From assembly GCA_050633885.1 (NCBI GenBank), contig JBOEHK010000001.1, forward strand, positions 1-64,000: a DNA stretch of 64,000 nt. The letters run 5' to 3'. Positions 8,243 through 17,439 of this stretch are shown piece by piece (the stretch's first letter is position 1; each line of letters opens with the position of its first letter). This DNA is from JAWSVE01 sp050633885 (GTDB lineage Bacteria > Pseudomonadota > Gammaproteobacteria > Pseudomonadales > Cellvibrionaceae). The position numbers and the translations under genes were made by a program. Below the pieces are notes generated by a model that was not told the DNA's origin, did no database searches, and was given only the letters and a program-made list of their open reading frames with translations.

Positions 8243-9382
8243 CTAAGATGTTTCTTCTTTTGAGAGTGATTTCAAAAAATCCGGATCATTTAATTGCTCT
8301 TCCGTCAATTCTTCAGATGTTTCTTCTGGATCAGCCGGTAACACCTTTCCATCCAGCTCATCGAGTTCGCGTTTAATTTGTTTTTTCATACGTTTGCTAT
8401 TGGTGTTTTTTAATACTAAAGCATAATGTTTTTGACTTTCTGATTTGTTGCCTAAACCTTTATACGCTCTTGCCAATAGATAATGCCCGCTATTGTTAGA
8501 TGTCTCGTCCCAAAGTTTGGGGCCCGCTAGAAAATTCTTTCCATAAGTTAATGCTTGAGAGTACTGTTCTAATCTTAAATACAGTTCACCTAATGAATAG
8601 GCAATCATTGTTTTGTTCGGAAATTTTTTGTCAGCATCTAACAGTATTTTCTCGGCTTCTTCATAGTCTTCATTTTTAATGGCGATGGTGCTGTTGACAA
8701 CCATATGTTGTAGCGGCGCAATTGTTTTTAGCTGAGAATTGAGCGTTAAACCTTTGTCTTCATCTCCTCCCATAATACTTGGCGCATTGATTAATACTTG
8801 TATCAAATAGAAGTTGGCTCTTGAGTGGCTAGGGTTTATTTCTATCGCTTTGTTTAAATGAGTAATGGCCTTTTTTAATGTTTTACGAATTTTTAATACG
8901 CTGACATCACCGGTTCTCGCTAAATATGAAATGCCTAAAGCATAATGAGATTCGGCCGTGTCGGGGTGTATTTCTATCGATTTTTGTAAAGATTGAATGG
9001 CTTTTTTGTTGTCTTGAAGTTTGTATTGGCTCATCCCCAAAAACTGAAAGGCTTTAGCGTTACTCGGTTGTTGTTGTATTGCAGAAGAAAATAACGCGTT
9101 AGCTTCTGAGTATTCACCTTTTTCAAATCGGTAAATGCCTTCATTTAATGCATTAGAAATATCATTTTTTTCTATTGTGTTTGTTGAGCTAGCGCCTAAA
9201 GTAACGTTTGATAAAAAGCTGGTAATCAAATAGACCATAACAATATAAATAGAGCTTTTGTTATTTTCAGCGAAGTTTAATTGAGTATTCATGAGGAGCT
9301 TCTTCTTGTTTGTCATAATGATTTGATCGTCACAGTTGGTTGATGACAACGCCGGTGTGAACAAAGTTTTCTGCGATTGCAT
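8243..9382 (-). CDS. Membrane-anchored or exported TPR protein
   Basis: A tetratricopeptide-repeat protein: several 34-residue repeats with the A-x-x-x-LG-x-x-x-Y pattern run from about residue 75 to 340, followed by an acidic tail. A hydrophobic stretch at about 45-62 is a signal peptide or anchor, so the repeats probably face the periplasm. TPRs mediate protein contacts; the partner is unknown. Start choice is uncertain: the ATG at 9382 has AGGAGAAGG upstream but overlaps the phosphopantetheinyl transferase gene by 53 bases, while ATGs at 9316 and 9292 would give a more normal signal peptide but lack a ribosome binding site. Confidence 0.75.
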   Translation of the reverse strand: MQSQKTLFTPALSSTNCDDQIIMTNKKKLLMNTQLNFAENNKSSIYIVMVYLITSFLSNVTLGASSTNTIEKNDISNALNEGIYRFEKGEYSEANALFSSAIQQQPSNAKAFQFLGMSQYKLQDNKKAIQSLQKSIEIHPDTAESHYALGISYLARTGDVSVLKIRKTLKKAITHLNKAIEINPSHSRANFYLIQVLINAPSIMGGDEDKGLTLNSQLKTIAPLQHMVVNSTIAIKNEDYEEAEKILLDADKKFPNKTMIAYSLGELYLRLEQYSQALTYGKNFLAGPKLWDETSNNSGHYLLARAYKGLGNKSESQKHYALVLKNTNSKRMKKQIKRELDELDGKVLPADPEETSEELTEEQLNDPDFLKSLSKEETS

Positions 9383-10028
9383 ATTGACCTTCTCCTGTAA
9401 AACCTATGTCGTAATCATTCGATAGTGATTTCAATAGTTCATAATTAAAGGTATTGGGTCTAGATGGACTAAAGTTAATTTTCGCATCTCTAAAATCAAA
9501 ATATTGTTTAACGAGAGGGTGCAAGCATTTGAAAATACTTTCTTTGGCCGAAAATACCAGCGTTAAATATTCCTGAAAATCTTCACTGACCCATGCGTTA
9601 TCCTCATAGTTTTCTGTTTCAGTCAGAATGTGTGAGTGAATATTGTTGGCGGTTTTCTCTTTGATCAATTTTTCGCTATCAATACCAATTGATTGAATAA
9701 ACTCTTTTTGTGCGACGACGGCAGAAGCAAATCCTTTTGAGTGAGTGATGGAGCCAACAAAGCCTTCGGGCCACTGAGGGGATCGATCTTCGTTAGTGCC
9801 AAAATTTGAAATCATATTAGGAGAAAGCTTTTTCAATGATTGAAGAGCACAGTATCTACCCGCGATATATTCGGCTTTTCGTTTTTCAATTGCTGTTGAC
9901 AAGTTGTCTGGTAATGCGATGCCGTATTCTTGAATGACCTCTTCGGATAGTGTCGTTTGATCAAACTCACAAGAGGTTTGAAGGCAATGATTTGAAAATT
10001 GTAAAGGATTGTCGCGGAGAAATATCAT
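9330..10028 (-). CDS. 4'-phosphopantetheinyl transferase, EntD/Sfp-like
   Basis: This enzyme transfers 4'-phosphopantetheine from CoA to a serine of carrier proteins. The 232-residue protein has the EntD-type pattern: KRKAEYIAGRYCA (about 49-61), the WPEGFVGSITHSKG loop (86-99), the Mg-binding D-x-E (Asp117, Glu119 in GIDSE) and the AKESIFKCLHP helix (161-171). EntD types usually prime siderophore, polyketide or non-ribosomal synthases, but no such synthase is in the window. It runs into the TPR gene with an apparent 53-base overlap and is probably co-transcribed with it. Confidence 0.88.
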   Translation of the reverse strand: MIFLRDNPLQFSNHCLQTSCEFDQTTLSEEVIQEYGIALPDNLSTAIEKRKAEYIAGRYCALQSLKKLSPNMISNFGTNEDRSPQWPEGFVGSITHSKGFASAVVAQKEFIQSIGIDSEKLIKEKTANNIHSHILTETENYEDNAWVSEDFQEYLTLVFSAKESIFKCLHPLVKQYFDFRDAKINFSPSRPNTFNYELLKSLSNDYDIGFTGEGQYAIAENFVHTGVVINQL

Positions 10029-10245
10029 TAAAATAGCTGTCCGATATTACCAGTATAATGCGTCGTGTTTATGACGCTCTTGATACGAGATTATACCCTT
10101 AGAATAAAATATAACCATATTGACTCCAGAGATTAGCCTTGTCATAGATCCTATGTTTTTCTAGTGGTTTTGGGTAGGGGCAAATTGAAAACCGCGTTAT
10201 ACTGGCCTAATGGCTTAGATGAATGACTTTTAGAGATCAACCAAA

Positions 10246-11115
10246 ATGACTGATATAGATTCGAATCCAAATATTGTTTCAATCGATGATTCTAACGCTC
10301 AGCAGATGCTGATTGATGAATCACATACTCGTTTAGTGGTTGCTGATTTTTGGGCGGACTGGTGTGCGCCATGTAAGGTGCTGATGCCGTTGTTAGAAAA
10401 ATTAGCGGAAGAATACGCAGGGCAATTTTTATTAGCGAAAGTGAATGCCGATCAACAAGCTGGTATTACCGGTCAGTTTGGTGTCCAAAGTTTACCAACT
10501 GTCATGCTGATCAAAGACGGACAGCCGATTGATGGTTTTATGGGTGCACAAACTGAAAATGCTGTGAGAGAACTATTAGAAAAGCACTTACCAAAACCGT
10601 GGGATGTTCAATTCAAGCAGGCTAAGGATTTGGTTGAAGCCAACAATACGGAAGAGGCATTGCCGCTTTTACGTGAAGCCTATGACACGTCAAGTCAGCG
10701 TAGTGATATAGCATTACTATTAGCCAATCTATACATCGAGTTAAATCGTGTTGAAGAAGCGGAAAATATTATCGGCCAAATTCCGATGGCCGATCAGGAT
10801 GTCGAGTTTGAAAAAACAAAAGCACAACTTGAATTAAAAAAAGAGGCGGCAAAAAGTCCGGAGCTAGAAGCACTTGAAGAAAAGTATAAAGAAAACCCTA
10901 GCGACTTAGCGGTTGCACATCAACTAGCACTACAACTCAGTCAAGACGGTCATCATCGTGAAGCAATGGAGCTGTTATATTCTATCCTTCAGCAAAATTT
11001 AAATTATGAAGACGGTGCGGTTAAGAAATCATTAGTTGATATGATTGCTAGCTTAGGGAAGGGCGACCCCTTGTCGGTGGAGTATCAAAGAAAAATGTAC
11101 ACCTTATTGTATTAA
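10246..11115 (+). CDS. ybbN: Thioredoxin-TPR protein, YbbN/CnoX-like
   Basis: An N-terminal thioredoxin fold (about 1-115) with the WCAPCK active site (Cys40, Cys43) is followed by a TPR-like helical region (about 120-289). This is the YbbN/CnoX layout. E. coli CnoX is a holdase that hands substrates to GroEL and DnaK under oxidative chlorine stress and lacks a reducing CxxC; here the full CAPC motif suggests redox activity is retained. It stands as a single gene; groSL lie far away at 48.5-50.5 kb. Confidence 0.88.
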   Translation: MTDIDSNPNIVSIDDSNAQQMLIDESHTRLVVADFWADWCAPCKVLMPLLEKLAEEYAGQFLLAKVNADQQAGITGQFGVQSLPTVMLIKDGQPIDGFMGAQTENAVRELLEKHLPKPWDVQFKQAKDLVEANNTEEALPLLREAYDTSSQRSDIALLLANLYIELNRVEEAENIIGQIPMADQDVEFEKTKAQLELKKEAAKSPELEALEEKYKENPSDLAVAHQLALQLSQDGHHREAMELLYSILQQNLNYEDGAVKKSLVDMIASLGKGDPLSVEYQRKMYTLLY

Positions 11116-11213
11116 ATAGATTTTTTCGGGTCAGTTAATCATAGCTTGAAGACACAACTCGTTTAATCAGTATTAAAAGATCAACGCATCTCGAATATGA
11201 GTCAATAGTATTT

Positions 11214-12578
11214 ATGAAAAAAATATCAAGAGCCACGGTTAGGCCAAAAAGAAGTTTGAACCTTTTATCTCATCGCGAAATACAAGGTGTCATGGAAACC
11301 AATGAAGAAATTTTTCAAATTTTTCGTTTATGTGCATTAGCTGTGTTGAATACAGGGAGTGAAGAAGACGATGTCGAAGAGGTGTTTGAAAGATATAAAG
11401 ATTTTGAAGTAGACGTTATTTCGGAATCAAGAGGAATTAAACTGGAAGTGAGAAATGCACCTGCATCGGCGTTTGTTGATGGGCAAATGATTCATGGTAT
11501 TCGTGACCATTTATTTTCTGTGTTACGCGATGTTGTTTATACAGAACATAAAATTACACGAGATAAGCGATTTGATTTGTCGAATAGTGAAGGTTTAACG
11601 GATTCTGTTTTTAGAATTTTAAGAAACGCCGGCGTTGTTCAGGCGAATAGAGCACCTAATTTGGTTGTTTGCTGGGGTGGCCATTCGATTGATCGTGTTG
11701 AATATGATTATTCAAAAGAAGTTGGTTATGAATTAGGACTGCGCGGATTAGATGTTGCAACGGGTTGCGGTATTGGAGCCATGAAAGGGCCAATGAAGGG
11801 CGCGTTAATTGGTCATGCAAAGCAACAAATTCGAAACGGTCGTTACGTCGGTATTACAGAACCCGGCATTATCGCGTCCGAATCACCGAATCCAACGGTT
11901 AACGAGCTGGTTATTTTGCCGGATATTGAAAAGCGGCTTGAAGCATTTGTCAGGCTCGCACATTGTATTATCGTTTTCCCTGGCGGTGCAGGAACCGCTG
12001 AAGAAGTATTGTATTTGTTGGGAATTTTAATTCATCCTAATAACGGAGAAATTCCTTTACCGGTTATTTTTGCGGCACCGGAAGGGCGAGAAGCCTATTT
12101 TGAGCAACTTGATAGTTTTATACAAACGACTCTGGGAAAAGAAGCGGCAAACTATTACGAAATTATAACGGGCGATCCTGCAAGAGTTGCACGAGTGGCG
12201 AAAGCGGGAATAGAAAAAGTGGTTCGATATCGAAGACGAGTTCAAGAATCTTACGCTTATAATTGGAACACGTTTATTCCTGAAGATTTTCAGCAACCCT
12301 TTCATCCAACACACGAAAATATGGCAAATTTACAATTGGATTTAAAATTGTCCAAGCATGAATTAGCGGCGGAATTACGCCGAGCTTTCTCAGGTATTGT
12401 GGCAGGTAATGTAAAATCGTTTGGTGTTCAGCAAATACATGAGCATGGGCCTTACAAGATTACAGCAGATCCATCTTTGATTGGAGCTCTAAGTGATATG
12501 CTGGATAGTTTCGTTAAACAAGGCCGTATGAAATTAAATTCAGATGATTACGAACCTTGCTTTGAAATTGTTAAATGA
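11214..12578 (+). CDS. ppnN: Pyrimidine/purine nucleotide 5'-monophosphate nucleosidase PpnN
   Basis: PpnN cleaves nucleoside 5'-monophosphates to base and ribose 5-phosphate; the E. coli enzyme is controlled by (p)ppGpp. The 454-residue protein is the full family length, with an N-terminal domain (1-145), a Rossmann-like LOG domain with CWGGHSI (about 158-164), a GAMKGPMKGA loop and the PGGAGTAEE motif (about 263-271), and a C-terminal domain ending near the stop. No strong ribosome binding site is seen before the ATG. It ends 14 bases from the facing CopC-like gene. Confidence 0.93.
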   Translation: MKKISRATVRPKRSLNLLSHREIQGVMETNEEIFQIFRLCALAVLNTGSEEDDVEEVFERYKDFEVDVISESRGIKLEVRNAPASAFVDGQMIHGIRDHLFSVLRDVVYTEHKITRDKRFDLSNSEGLTDSVFRILRNAGVVQANRAPNLVVCWGGHSIDRVEYDYSKEVGYELGLRGLDVATGCGIGAMKGPMKGALIGHAKQQIRNGRYVGITEPGIIASESPNPTVNELVILPDIEKRLEAFVRLAHCIIVFPGGAGTAEEVLYLLGILIHPNNGEIPLPVIFAAPEGREAYFEQLDSFIQTTLGKEAANYYEIITGDPARVARVAKAGIEKVVRYRRRVQESYAYNWNTFIPEDFQQPFHPTHENMANLQLDLKLSKHELAAELRRAFSGIVAGNVKSFGVQQIHEHGPYKITADPSLIGALSDMLDSFVKQGRMKLNSDDYEPCFEIVK

Positions 12579-12592
12579 GGAATGTTCTGTAT

Positions 12593-13003
12593 TCATTTTG
12601 TGTAAAGGCTAAATGAGTACTTTCCACTATAGGTGTTTTCATCGCCTTCAATAATGGCTTCCCATGTGACGGTGTATTTTCCATCTGGGATCGGGCGGGA
12701 TTTAATTTCAATCATTAAGTCATCAGCGCCCATAGTGTGAAAGCGAGTCAGCTCTTCTTTGCCGCGCGGTCCATCTAATGTCAGGCTACTTTTTTCTATA
12801 TCAGGTTTGCCAGCTAAAAATATTCGAAGCGTCCGTGGCTTTCGGTCTAATTGACTGTTCACTGCTGGATCAGCTTTTAAAAATATATCTCGCTCTGGTT
12901 TGTTTGTGCAAGCAGATAAGATGAGAGTTATACAACAGGCAGTTATTGCAAATCCAAACCTATTTTTTTTCTTCGAAGCGATAGCATGGACTAATGTATT
13001 CAT
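12593..13003 (-). CDS. CopC-domain lipoprotein
   Basis: The 136-residue product starts with a lipoprotein signal (hydrophobic stretch about 17-31, lipobox LSAC with Cys32). The rest shows the CopC/YobA immunoglobulin-like pattern: paired strands around RTLRIFLAGKPD and the closing PDGKYTVTWEAIIEGDENTY...GKYSF. CopC proteins bind periplasmic copper, but the usual histidine/methionine copper ligands are not obvious here, so metal binding is uncertain. A very good ribosome binding site (AGGAG) supports the start. No copD partner is adjacent. Confidence 0.75.
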   Translation of the reverse strand: MNTLVHAIASKKKNRFGFAITACCITLILSACTNKPERDIFLKADPAVNSQLDRKPRTLRIFLAGKPDIEKSSLTLDGPRGKEELTRFHTMGADDLMIEIKSRPIPDGKYTVTWEAIIEGDENTYSGKYSFSLYTK

Positions 13004-13165
13004 TATTGTTCTCCTAAGTTTTTCTTCGGGTTTTAATGTAAACCTGACATGCGAATTTGCTGATGAATTATCATTTCTTTGAGAGTCAATAAATGTTCTT
13101 AACGCGTTAATAATTTTTAAGATGTAGCCTGCCTTTCTCTGCTTTTCTTTAGTATTATTTTGGCT

Positions 13166-13822
13166 TTAGATCAAAATGGTTTTTGCACTATCAACGCGTT
13201 CTTTGTCATCGCCTGAGGGTGGTAGGTTATTTCCTTTTTGCACAGCCGGGCGATCGCCAATTTCAAAAAGCCAGCGTTTTAAATGCGGCAAATCATCGAC
13301 CTCGACGCCGGACCACCGATAAGTTCTAGCCCAAGCCCAGCTTGCGATATCGGCAATGCTATAATCACCGGCTAGGTATTGATGCTTTTCTAAGTGAGTA
13401 TCTAACACAGTAAATAATCTTTTTACTTCGTTTTGGTACCGTTCAATAGCGCTGGGTAATTTTTCTGGGAAATAACGAAAGAAAACATTGGCCTGACCCA
13501 TCATTGGACCAAGGCCTCCCATTTGCCACATTAACCACTGGATCACTTCGGATCTGCCTTTCGGATCGGTTGGCATTAATTGCCCCGTTTTTTCTGCGAG
13601 ATAAATTAAAATCGCACCCGATTCAAAAATGGCAAAGTCATTTTCACTTCGGTCAACAATGGCTGGAATTCTGCCATTTGGATTAATAGAAAGAAACTCA
13701 GGTGTGTGTTGTTCTTTGTCTTTTAAGCTAAGTGTAATTAATTGATAATCTAATGTTAATTCTTCTAACGCGATAGTAATTTTTTTTCCGTTGGGTGTGG
13801 CGGCTGTATAAAGATCTATCAT
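13166..13822 (-). CDS. Glutathione S-transferase, nu-class (YfcG/YghU-like)
   Basis: The 218-residue protein has an N-terminal thioredoxin-like domain opening with MIDLYTAATPNGKK, where the TPN turn matches E. coli YfcG. The cis-proline loop is GRIPAIVD (about 50-57) followed by FESGAILIYLAEK, and a helical C-terminal domain holds YSIADIASWAW. Nu-class enzymes have disulfide reductase activity with two bound glutathiones. It is 44 bases upstream of the ABC transporter stop on the same strand, so the two may share a transcript. Confidence 0.9.
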   Translation of the reverse strand: MIDLYTAATPNGKKITIALEELTLDYQLITLSLKDKEQHTPEFLSINPNGRIPAIVDRSENDFAIFESGAILIYLAEKTGQLMPTDPKGRSEVIQWLMWQMGGLGPMMGQANVFFRYFPEKLPSAIERYQNEVKRLFTVLDTHLEKHQYLAGDYSIADIASWAWARTYRWSGVEVDDLPHLKRWLFEIGDRPAVQKGNNLPPSGDDKERVDSAKTILI

Positions 13823-13866
13823 AATCGTGACCTGTTGTTTATCTTCTGAGATGTAGTGAATCGATT

Positions 13867-15708
13867 TTACTGATATCCCTTTGCTTGTAACTGAAATAAA
13901 TGTGCATACCGGCCATTCAGGGACAGTAGCTTTTCATGATTTCCATGCTCGATAATTTTTCCATGCTCCATGACAAGAATTTCATCTGCCATTCTGACGG
14001 TTGAAAATCGGTGTGAAATTAATATAACAATTTTATTCTCGGCATGTTGACGAAAATGTTCAAAAATATCGGCTTCAGCTTGAGCATCCATCGCTGCAGT
14101 GGGCTCATCGAGTACTAATATGTCAGCATCCTCTCGCATAAATGCGCGTGAAAGCGCAATTTTTTGCCATTGCCCGCCAGAAAGTTCTTGACCTCCTTTG
14201 AACCATCGCCCTAATTGAGTATTGTATCCTTCGTCTAAATCTTCAATAAAATCAATTGCCATTCCTCTTTCCGCTGCATTTTTCCAGCGCTCACTATCTG
14301 CAAAATGAGCAACATCACCGGCGCCGATATTTTCGCCGACTAGCATTTGATAGCGAACAAAATCTTGGAAGATAACGCCGATGCGTTTGCGTAATGCTTC
14401 AGCATTCCATTCTTGAATATCTAATCCATCCAAAAACACTTTGCCTTCTGTGGGCGTATAGAGTCGAGTTAATAGTTTTATGAGTGTTGTTTTTCCTGAG
14501 CCGTTTTCACCAACGAGCGCTAAACTCATTCCCGGTTTAAGGTGAAGGTTAATATTTTTCAGTGAAGGCTGAGTGTTGCCAGAATAGGTGAAAGATACAT
14601 TTTCAAAACGAATGCCATCGTTTTTGATTACTCCTTCGGTTGCGTTTCCTTTCTGTGGTTCTACCGGTTGTTCTAAATATTCATAGAGGTTAGAAAGATA
14701 AAGATTATCTTCGTACATTCCGCTGATTGCGGTTAAGTTTGCGCTTACTGCTGATTGTCCTTGTTTAAAGACAGCAAGATACATTGTCATTTGTCCCAGT
14801 GTGATTTTGCTGGCAATGGTTGAAATGACGATCCATGCATAAGCAAAATAAAAAGCAGCCGTGCCTATTAAACCTAAAATAAATCCCCAAAGATCTCGTT
14901 TAATCGTGAGCTCTCTATCAGCTTGATATAATGTATAAAAAATATCTTTGTAGCGTTGAAGTAGTAAGGGACCAAGTTGAAACAATTTCACTTCTTTTGC
15001 ACTGTCTTCTCGTGCTAGAACGGTTTCTAAATACATTTGCATTCGTGTTTCGGGCGATCGCCAACGAAACAATTTAAAGGCATCGCCAGAAAACTTTGTT
15101 TCTGCAATAAAAACGGGAAGGGCGCCAGCAATTAAAATTAAAATAATCCAAGGAGAAAATTGTATTAATAAAACGCCAAAGCTAAAGAGTGAAATGCTGT
15201 TTTGTAAGAGACCAAAAGTACGGTTGACTAAGCTCAAAGGCCGGGATGAGGCTTCTCGACGTGCACGAGTGAGTTTGTCGTAAAACTCTGAATCTTCAAA
15301 ATGCGACATTTGCAACTCGAGAGCTTTCTCTAGAATCATCACATTCACTCGCTGACCTAATTGCGCACGCAATAACGACTGAATGACAGAAATACCTCGC
15401 TGCGAAGCGGTTAGCGCGGTAATAATTAACGCTTCTGCAACGATAAGTTTGATGACCCATTCACTGTCTATGATTTGTGTTTGCTGATATTGCTCGATAG
15501 CTGAGACGACGCTATCGACAATGAGTTGGCCTACATAGGCGACGAATGCGGGTAATACACCAGCGATGACGGTGAGGATACCGAGTCCAATTGTTAGCGC
15601 ATGTGAAGTACTCCATACAAGGTCAATGGCTCGCTTGCTATACCGAAACACACCAATAAATTGTTGTAAGAAGTTTTCGTCTTTTTTCCAAGGCTGGCTA
15701 TGGGCCAA
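13867..15708 (-). CDS. ABC transporter, fused permease-ATPase (type I exporter half-transporter)
   Basis: A membrane domain of about six helices (roughly residues 35-330) is fused to a nucleotide-binding domain with Walker A GENGSGKTT (400-408), Q-loop IFQDF (about 447), signature LSGGQ (509-513) and Walker B LVLDEP (531-536). It should work as a dimer exporting an unknown hydrophobic or peptide substrate. The permease resembles the SunT/HlyB-like branch without a peptidase domain. The start is TTG with AAGGA seven bases upstream; no ATG in frame fits better. The next gene downstream on this strand is the glutathione transferase. Confidence 0.88.
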   Translation of the reverse strand: MAHSQPWKKDENFLQQFIGVFRYSKRAIDLVWSTSHALTIGLGILTVIAGVLPAFVAYVGQLIVDSVVSAIEQYQQTQIIDSEWVIKLIVAEALIITALTASQRGISVIQSLLRAQLGQRVNVMILEKALELQMSHFEDSEFYDKLTRARREASSRPLSLVNRTFGLLQNSISLFSFGVLLIQFSPWIILILIAGALPVFIAETKFSGDAFKLFRWRSPETRMQMYLETVLAREDSAKEVKLFQLGPLLLQRYKDIFYTLYQADRELTIKRDLWGFILGLIGTAAFYFAYAWIVISTIASKITLGQMTMYLAVFKQGQSAVSANLTAISGMYEDNLYLSNLYEYLEQPVEPQKGNATEGVIKNDGIRFENVSFTYSGNTQPSLKNINLHLKPGMSLALVGENGSGKTTLIKLLTRLYTPTEGKVFLDGLDIQEWNAEALRKRIGVIFQDFVRYQMLVGENIGAGDVAHFADSERWKNAAERGMAIDFIEDLDEGYNTQLGRWFKGGQELSGGQWQKIALSRAFMREDADILVLDEPTAAMDAQAEADIFEHFRQHAENKIVILISHRFSTVRMADEILVMEHGKIIEHGNHEKLLSLNGRYAHLFQLQAKGYQ

Positions 15709-15937
15709 AATGTCATCCTTTTTGGGAATTTAACAATGAGAAGAATAATTAGCGTTTCTCACAGCGGGTCATAATAAAGGTTTTGATCCGTCTATGGCAT
15801 CGCTTCTTGGGTTTGGTAGGTCGTATTGTAAGGAGCTGATAGTGTTCTAGTGGTGTTTAAAGTGCCATTCGCGCAATCAAGTAGAGGCGGTATTGTGCAA
15901 TCAGAAAGGTAAAATGCGATCAAAGGCTGTCTATTAA

Positions 15938-15966
15938 TTGGACAATTAGTAAGTGTTTACTATAGT
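15938..15966 (+). promoter_or_regulatory. Candidate sigma70 promoter for the 16.1-17.2 kb gene pair
   Basis: A -35-like TTGGAC (15938-15943), 17-base spacer and -10-like TATAGT (15961-15966) lie 122 bases before the first start codon. The divergent gap 15709-16087 holds no gene. Confidence 0.45.
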
Positions 15967-16087
15967 TGAAATATACGCCAGTCGAGTCCTTTCGGATTGT
16001 TTTCAGGTTAACTTTGGACAATTTGGGCAATAAGGATACTGGGTATATTCGTGCTGCATGGATAGAGCAGCGTGTGGAGAATGCCTT

Positions 16088-16627
16088 ATGGCAGATAATC
16101 AAGCGTCAGAAAAAGCAGTAGAAGAAGTCTCTGATTTAGATCGGTTAGAAAGCGCTATAAAAACCAATCGGCTGTTATTTTTTGTTTCTTTCGTTTTAAC
16201 GTTGCTGATAGCGGGCTTTATTGCTGTCTCTCATTTATCAATCACTAATGAGTTAGGCTTACGCCGTGAAGTTTCTAGTGATGAGCTCTCCAGAAAATTT
16301 TCACAGATAGACTCCTATTTTACGCATCTCTCTGAGTTACAGAATTCGCAGGCAAAAATGTACATGACATTTGATGCAACTCTTTTAGAGGTAAAGAGTA
16401 TGTACAGTGATGATCGTGTTAGTCAGTTGAGGGAATTAATGATAGGTAGGGAGACTGACCACCAACGCCTTTTAGAGCTCATGTCTGATAGCGTTGAGAA
16501 TCTATCGTTAATGTCGAAAGCCGATAAAAAATGGCTGGAATCTTTTAAGACAAAAACAAATATGGCGAAAAAAGACTCTAAAAATAGAGAGAAAAGTGCA
16601 AGAAGTGCAATGAGGATCGCTGGCTAA
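16088..16627 (+). CDS. One-TM coiled-coil protein of unknown function
   Basis: The product is 179 residues from the ATG at 16088, which has GGAGA eight bases upstream; an in-frame upstream ATG at 16058 is less likely. It has a short acidic cytoplasmic N-terminus, one transmembrane helix (about 29-48), and a long helical region facing the periplasm, ending in a lysine-rich tail. I recognise no enzyme motif. The next gene, 30 bases downstream, has the same topology, so the two may form a membrane complex. Confidence 0.65.
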   Translation: MADNQASEKAVEEVSDLDRLESAIKTNRLLFFVSFVLTLLIAGFIAVSHLSITNELGLRREVSSDELSRKFSQIDSYFTHLSELQNSQAKMYMTFDATLLEVKSMYSDDRVSQLRELMIGRETDHQRLLELMSDSVENLSLMSKADKKWLESFKTKTNMAKKDSKNREKSARSAMRIAG

Positions 16628-16657
16628 TCGAATATAAATCTGAATTTAGGGTGTGTT

Positions 16658-17203
16658 GTGAAAAAAAATGAGGGTTCTGCCGTAACGCTTTCGGATGAAG
16701 ATCGAATAGCTCAAGTTGCTCAGGCTTTAAAGCGCTGGCAAAGAGGTTCTTTCCTGTGTATTGCCTTATCTGTCAGTGTGTTAGCTGTTGCTGTTTTTTT
16801 GTTTCAAGGTGGAGCGGCTGGATTCGATGAGGATTTGGAGCCATTGGAGTTCTTACCTGAAAATCGCATGTCGGATTTGATCACAAAAATCAAAGGTGAA
16901 AGAAAGGAATCGAGAGCGCTTTCAAAAGAATTAGCATCTGAATTAAGCGGAGAAAATGCTAAGGGCGTTGTTCTCGATGCAAGATGGATTGTTCAAAACA
17001 TCGAAAAAGCTGAGCGGGACTACCGTATTGCTTTGGGTGAATACGGAAAAGCCATGGAAGCTGTGACAAGGTCAATCGGTGGTGTGGCAGAGTGGAATTA
17101 TAATTTCCAAGAGTCTTTAACAGGATATGAAGAGAATAGTCGTGCCAGACTTGCTCAGTTAAGCGCTATATTAGATGATTATCCCGAGTGGATTGATCAA
17201 TAA
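16658..17203 (+). CDS. One-TM coiled-coil protein of unknown function, second of a pair
   Basis: The 181-residue product starts at GTG with AGGG upstream. A cytoplasmic N-terminus of about 28 residues is followed by one hydrophobic helix (about 31-51) and a charged, mostly helical periplasmic part with coiled-coil potential (about 70-175). It lacks recognisable catalytic motifs. Close spacing to the previous gene (30 bases) points to an operon. Sequence identity to its neighbour is low by eye, although size and layout match. Confidence 0.65.
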   Translation: MKKNEGSAVTLSDEDRIAQVAQALKRWQRGSFLCIALSVSVLAVAVFLFQGGAAGFDEDLEPLEFLPENRMSDLITKIKGERKESRALSKELASELSGENAKGVVLDARWIVQNIEKAERDYRIALGEYGKAMEAVTRSIGGVAEWNYNFQESLTGYEENSRARLAQLSAILDDYPEWIDQ

Positions 17204-17439
17204 AATTATACTAATCAATGAGTTAGTCTTGTTTCTCAGCATCTTCTCCTCAGTGTTTGTTAGCCTTTCCTACGTTATAAAAGTCGTTTATTTCCGTTAT
17301 TCCTTACCGAATCGTCTTTATTAGAGACTGGGTTATCTGTGTAATTACTGGCATAATAGCGCGCCCTATTTTTCGGGTTTTCATGGCAAATAAATCGCCA
17401 TTCCTTAATCGCAATTTCAGATCGTAACTGAGGACCATT

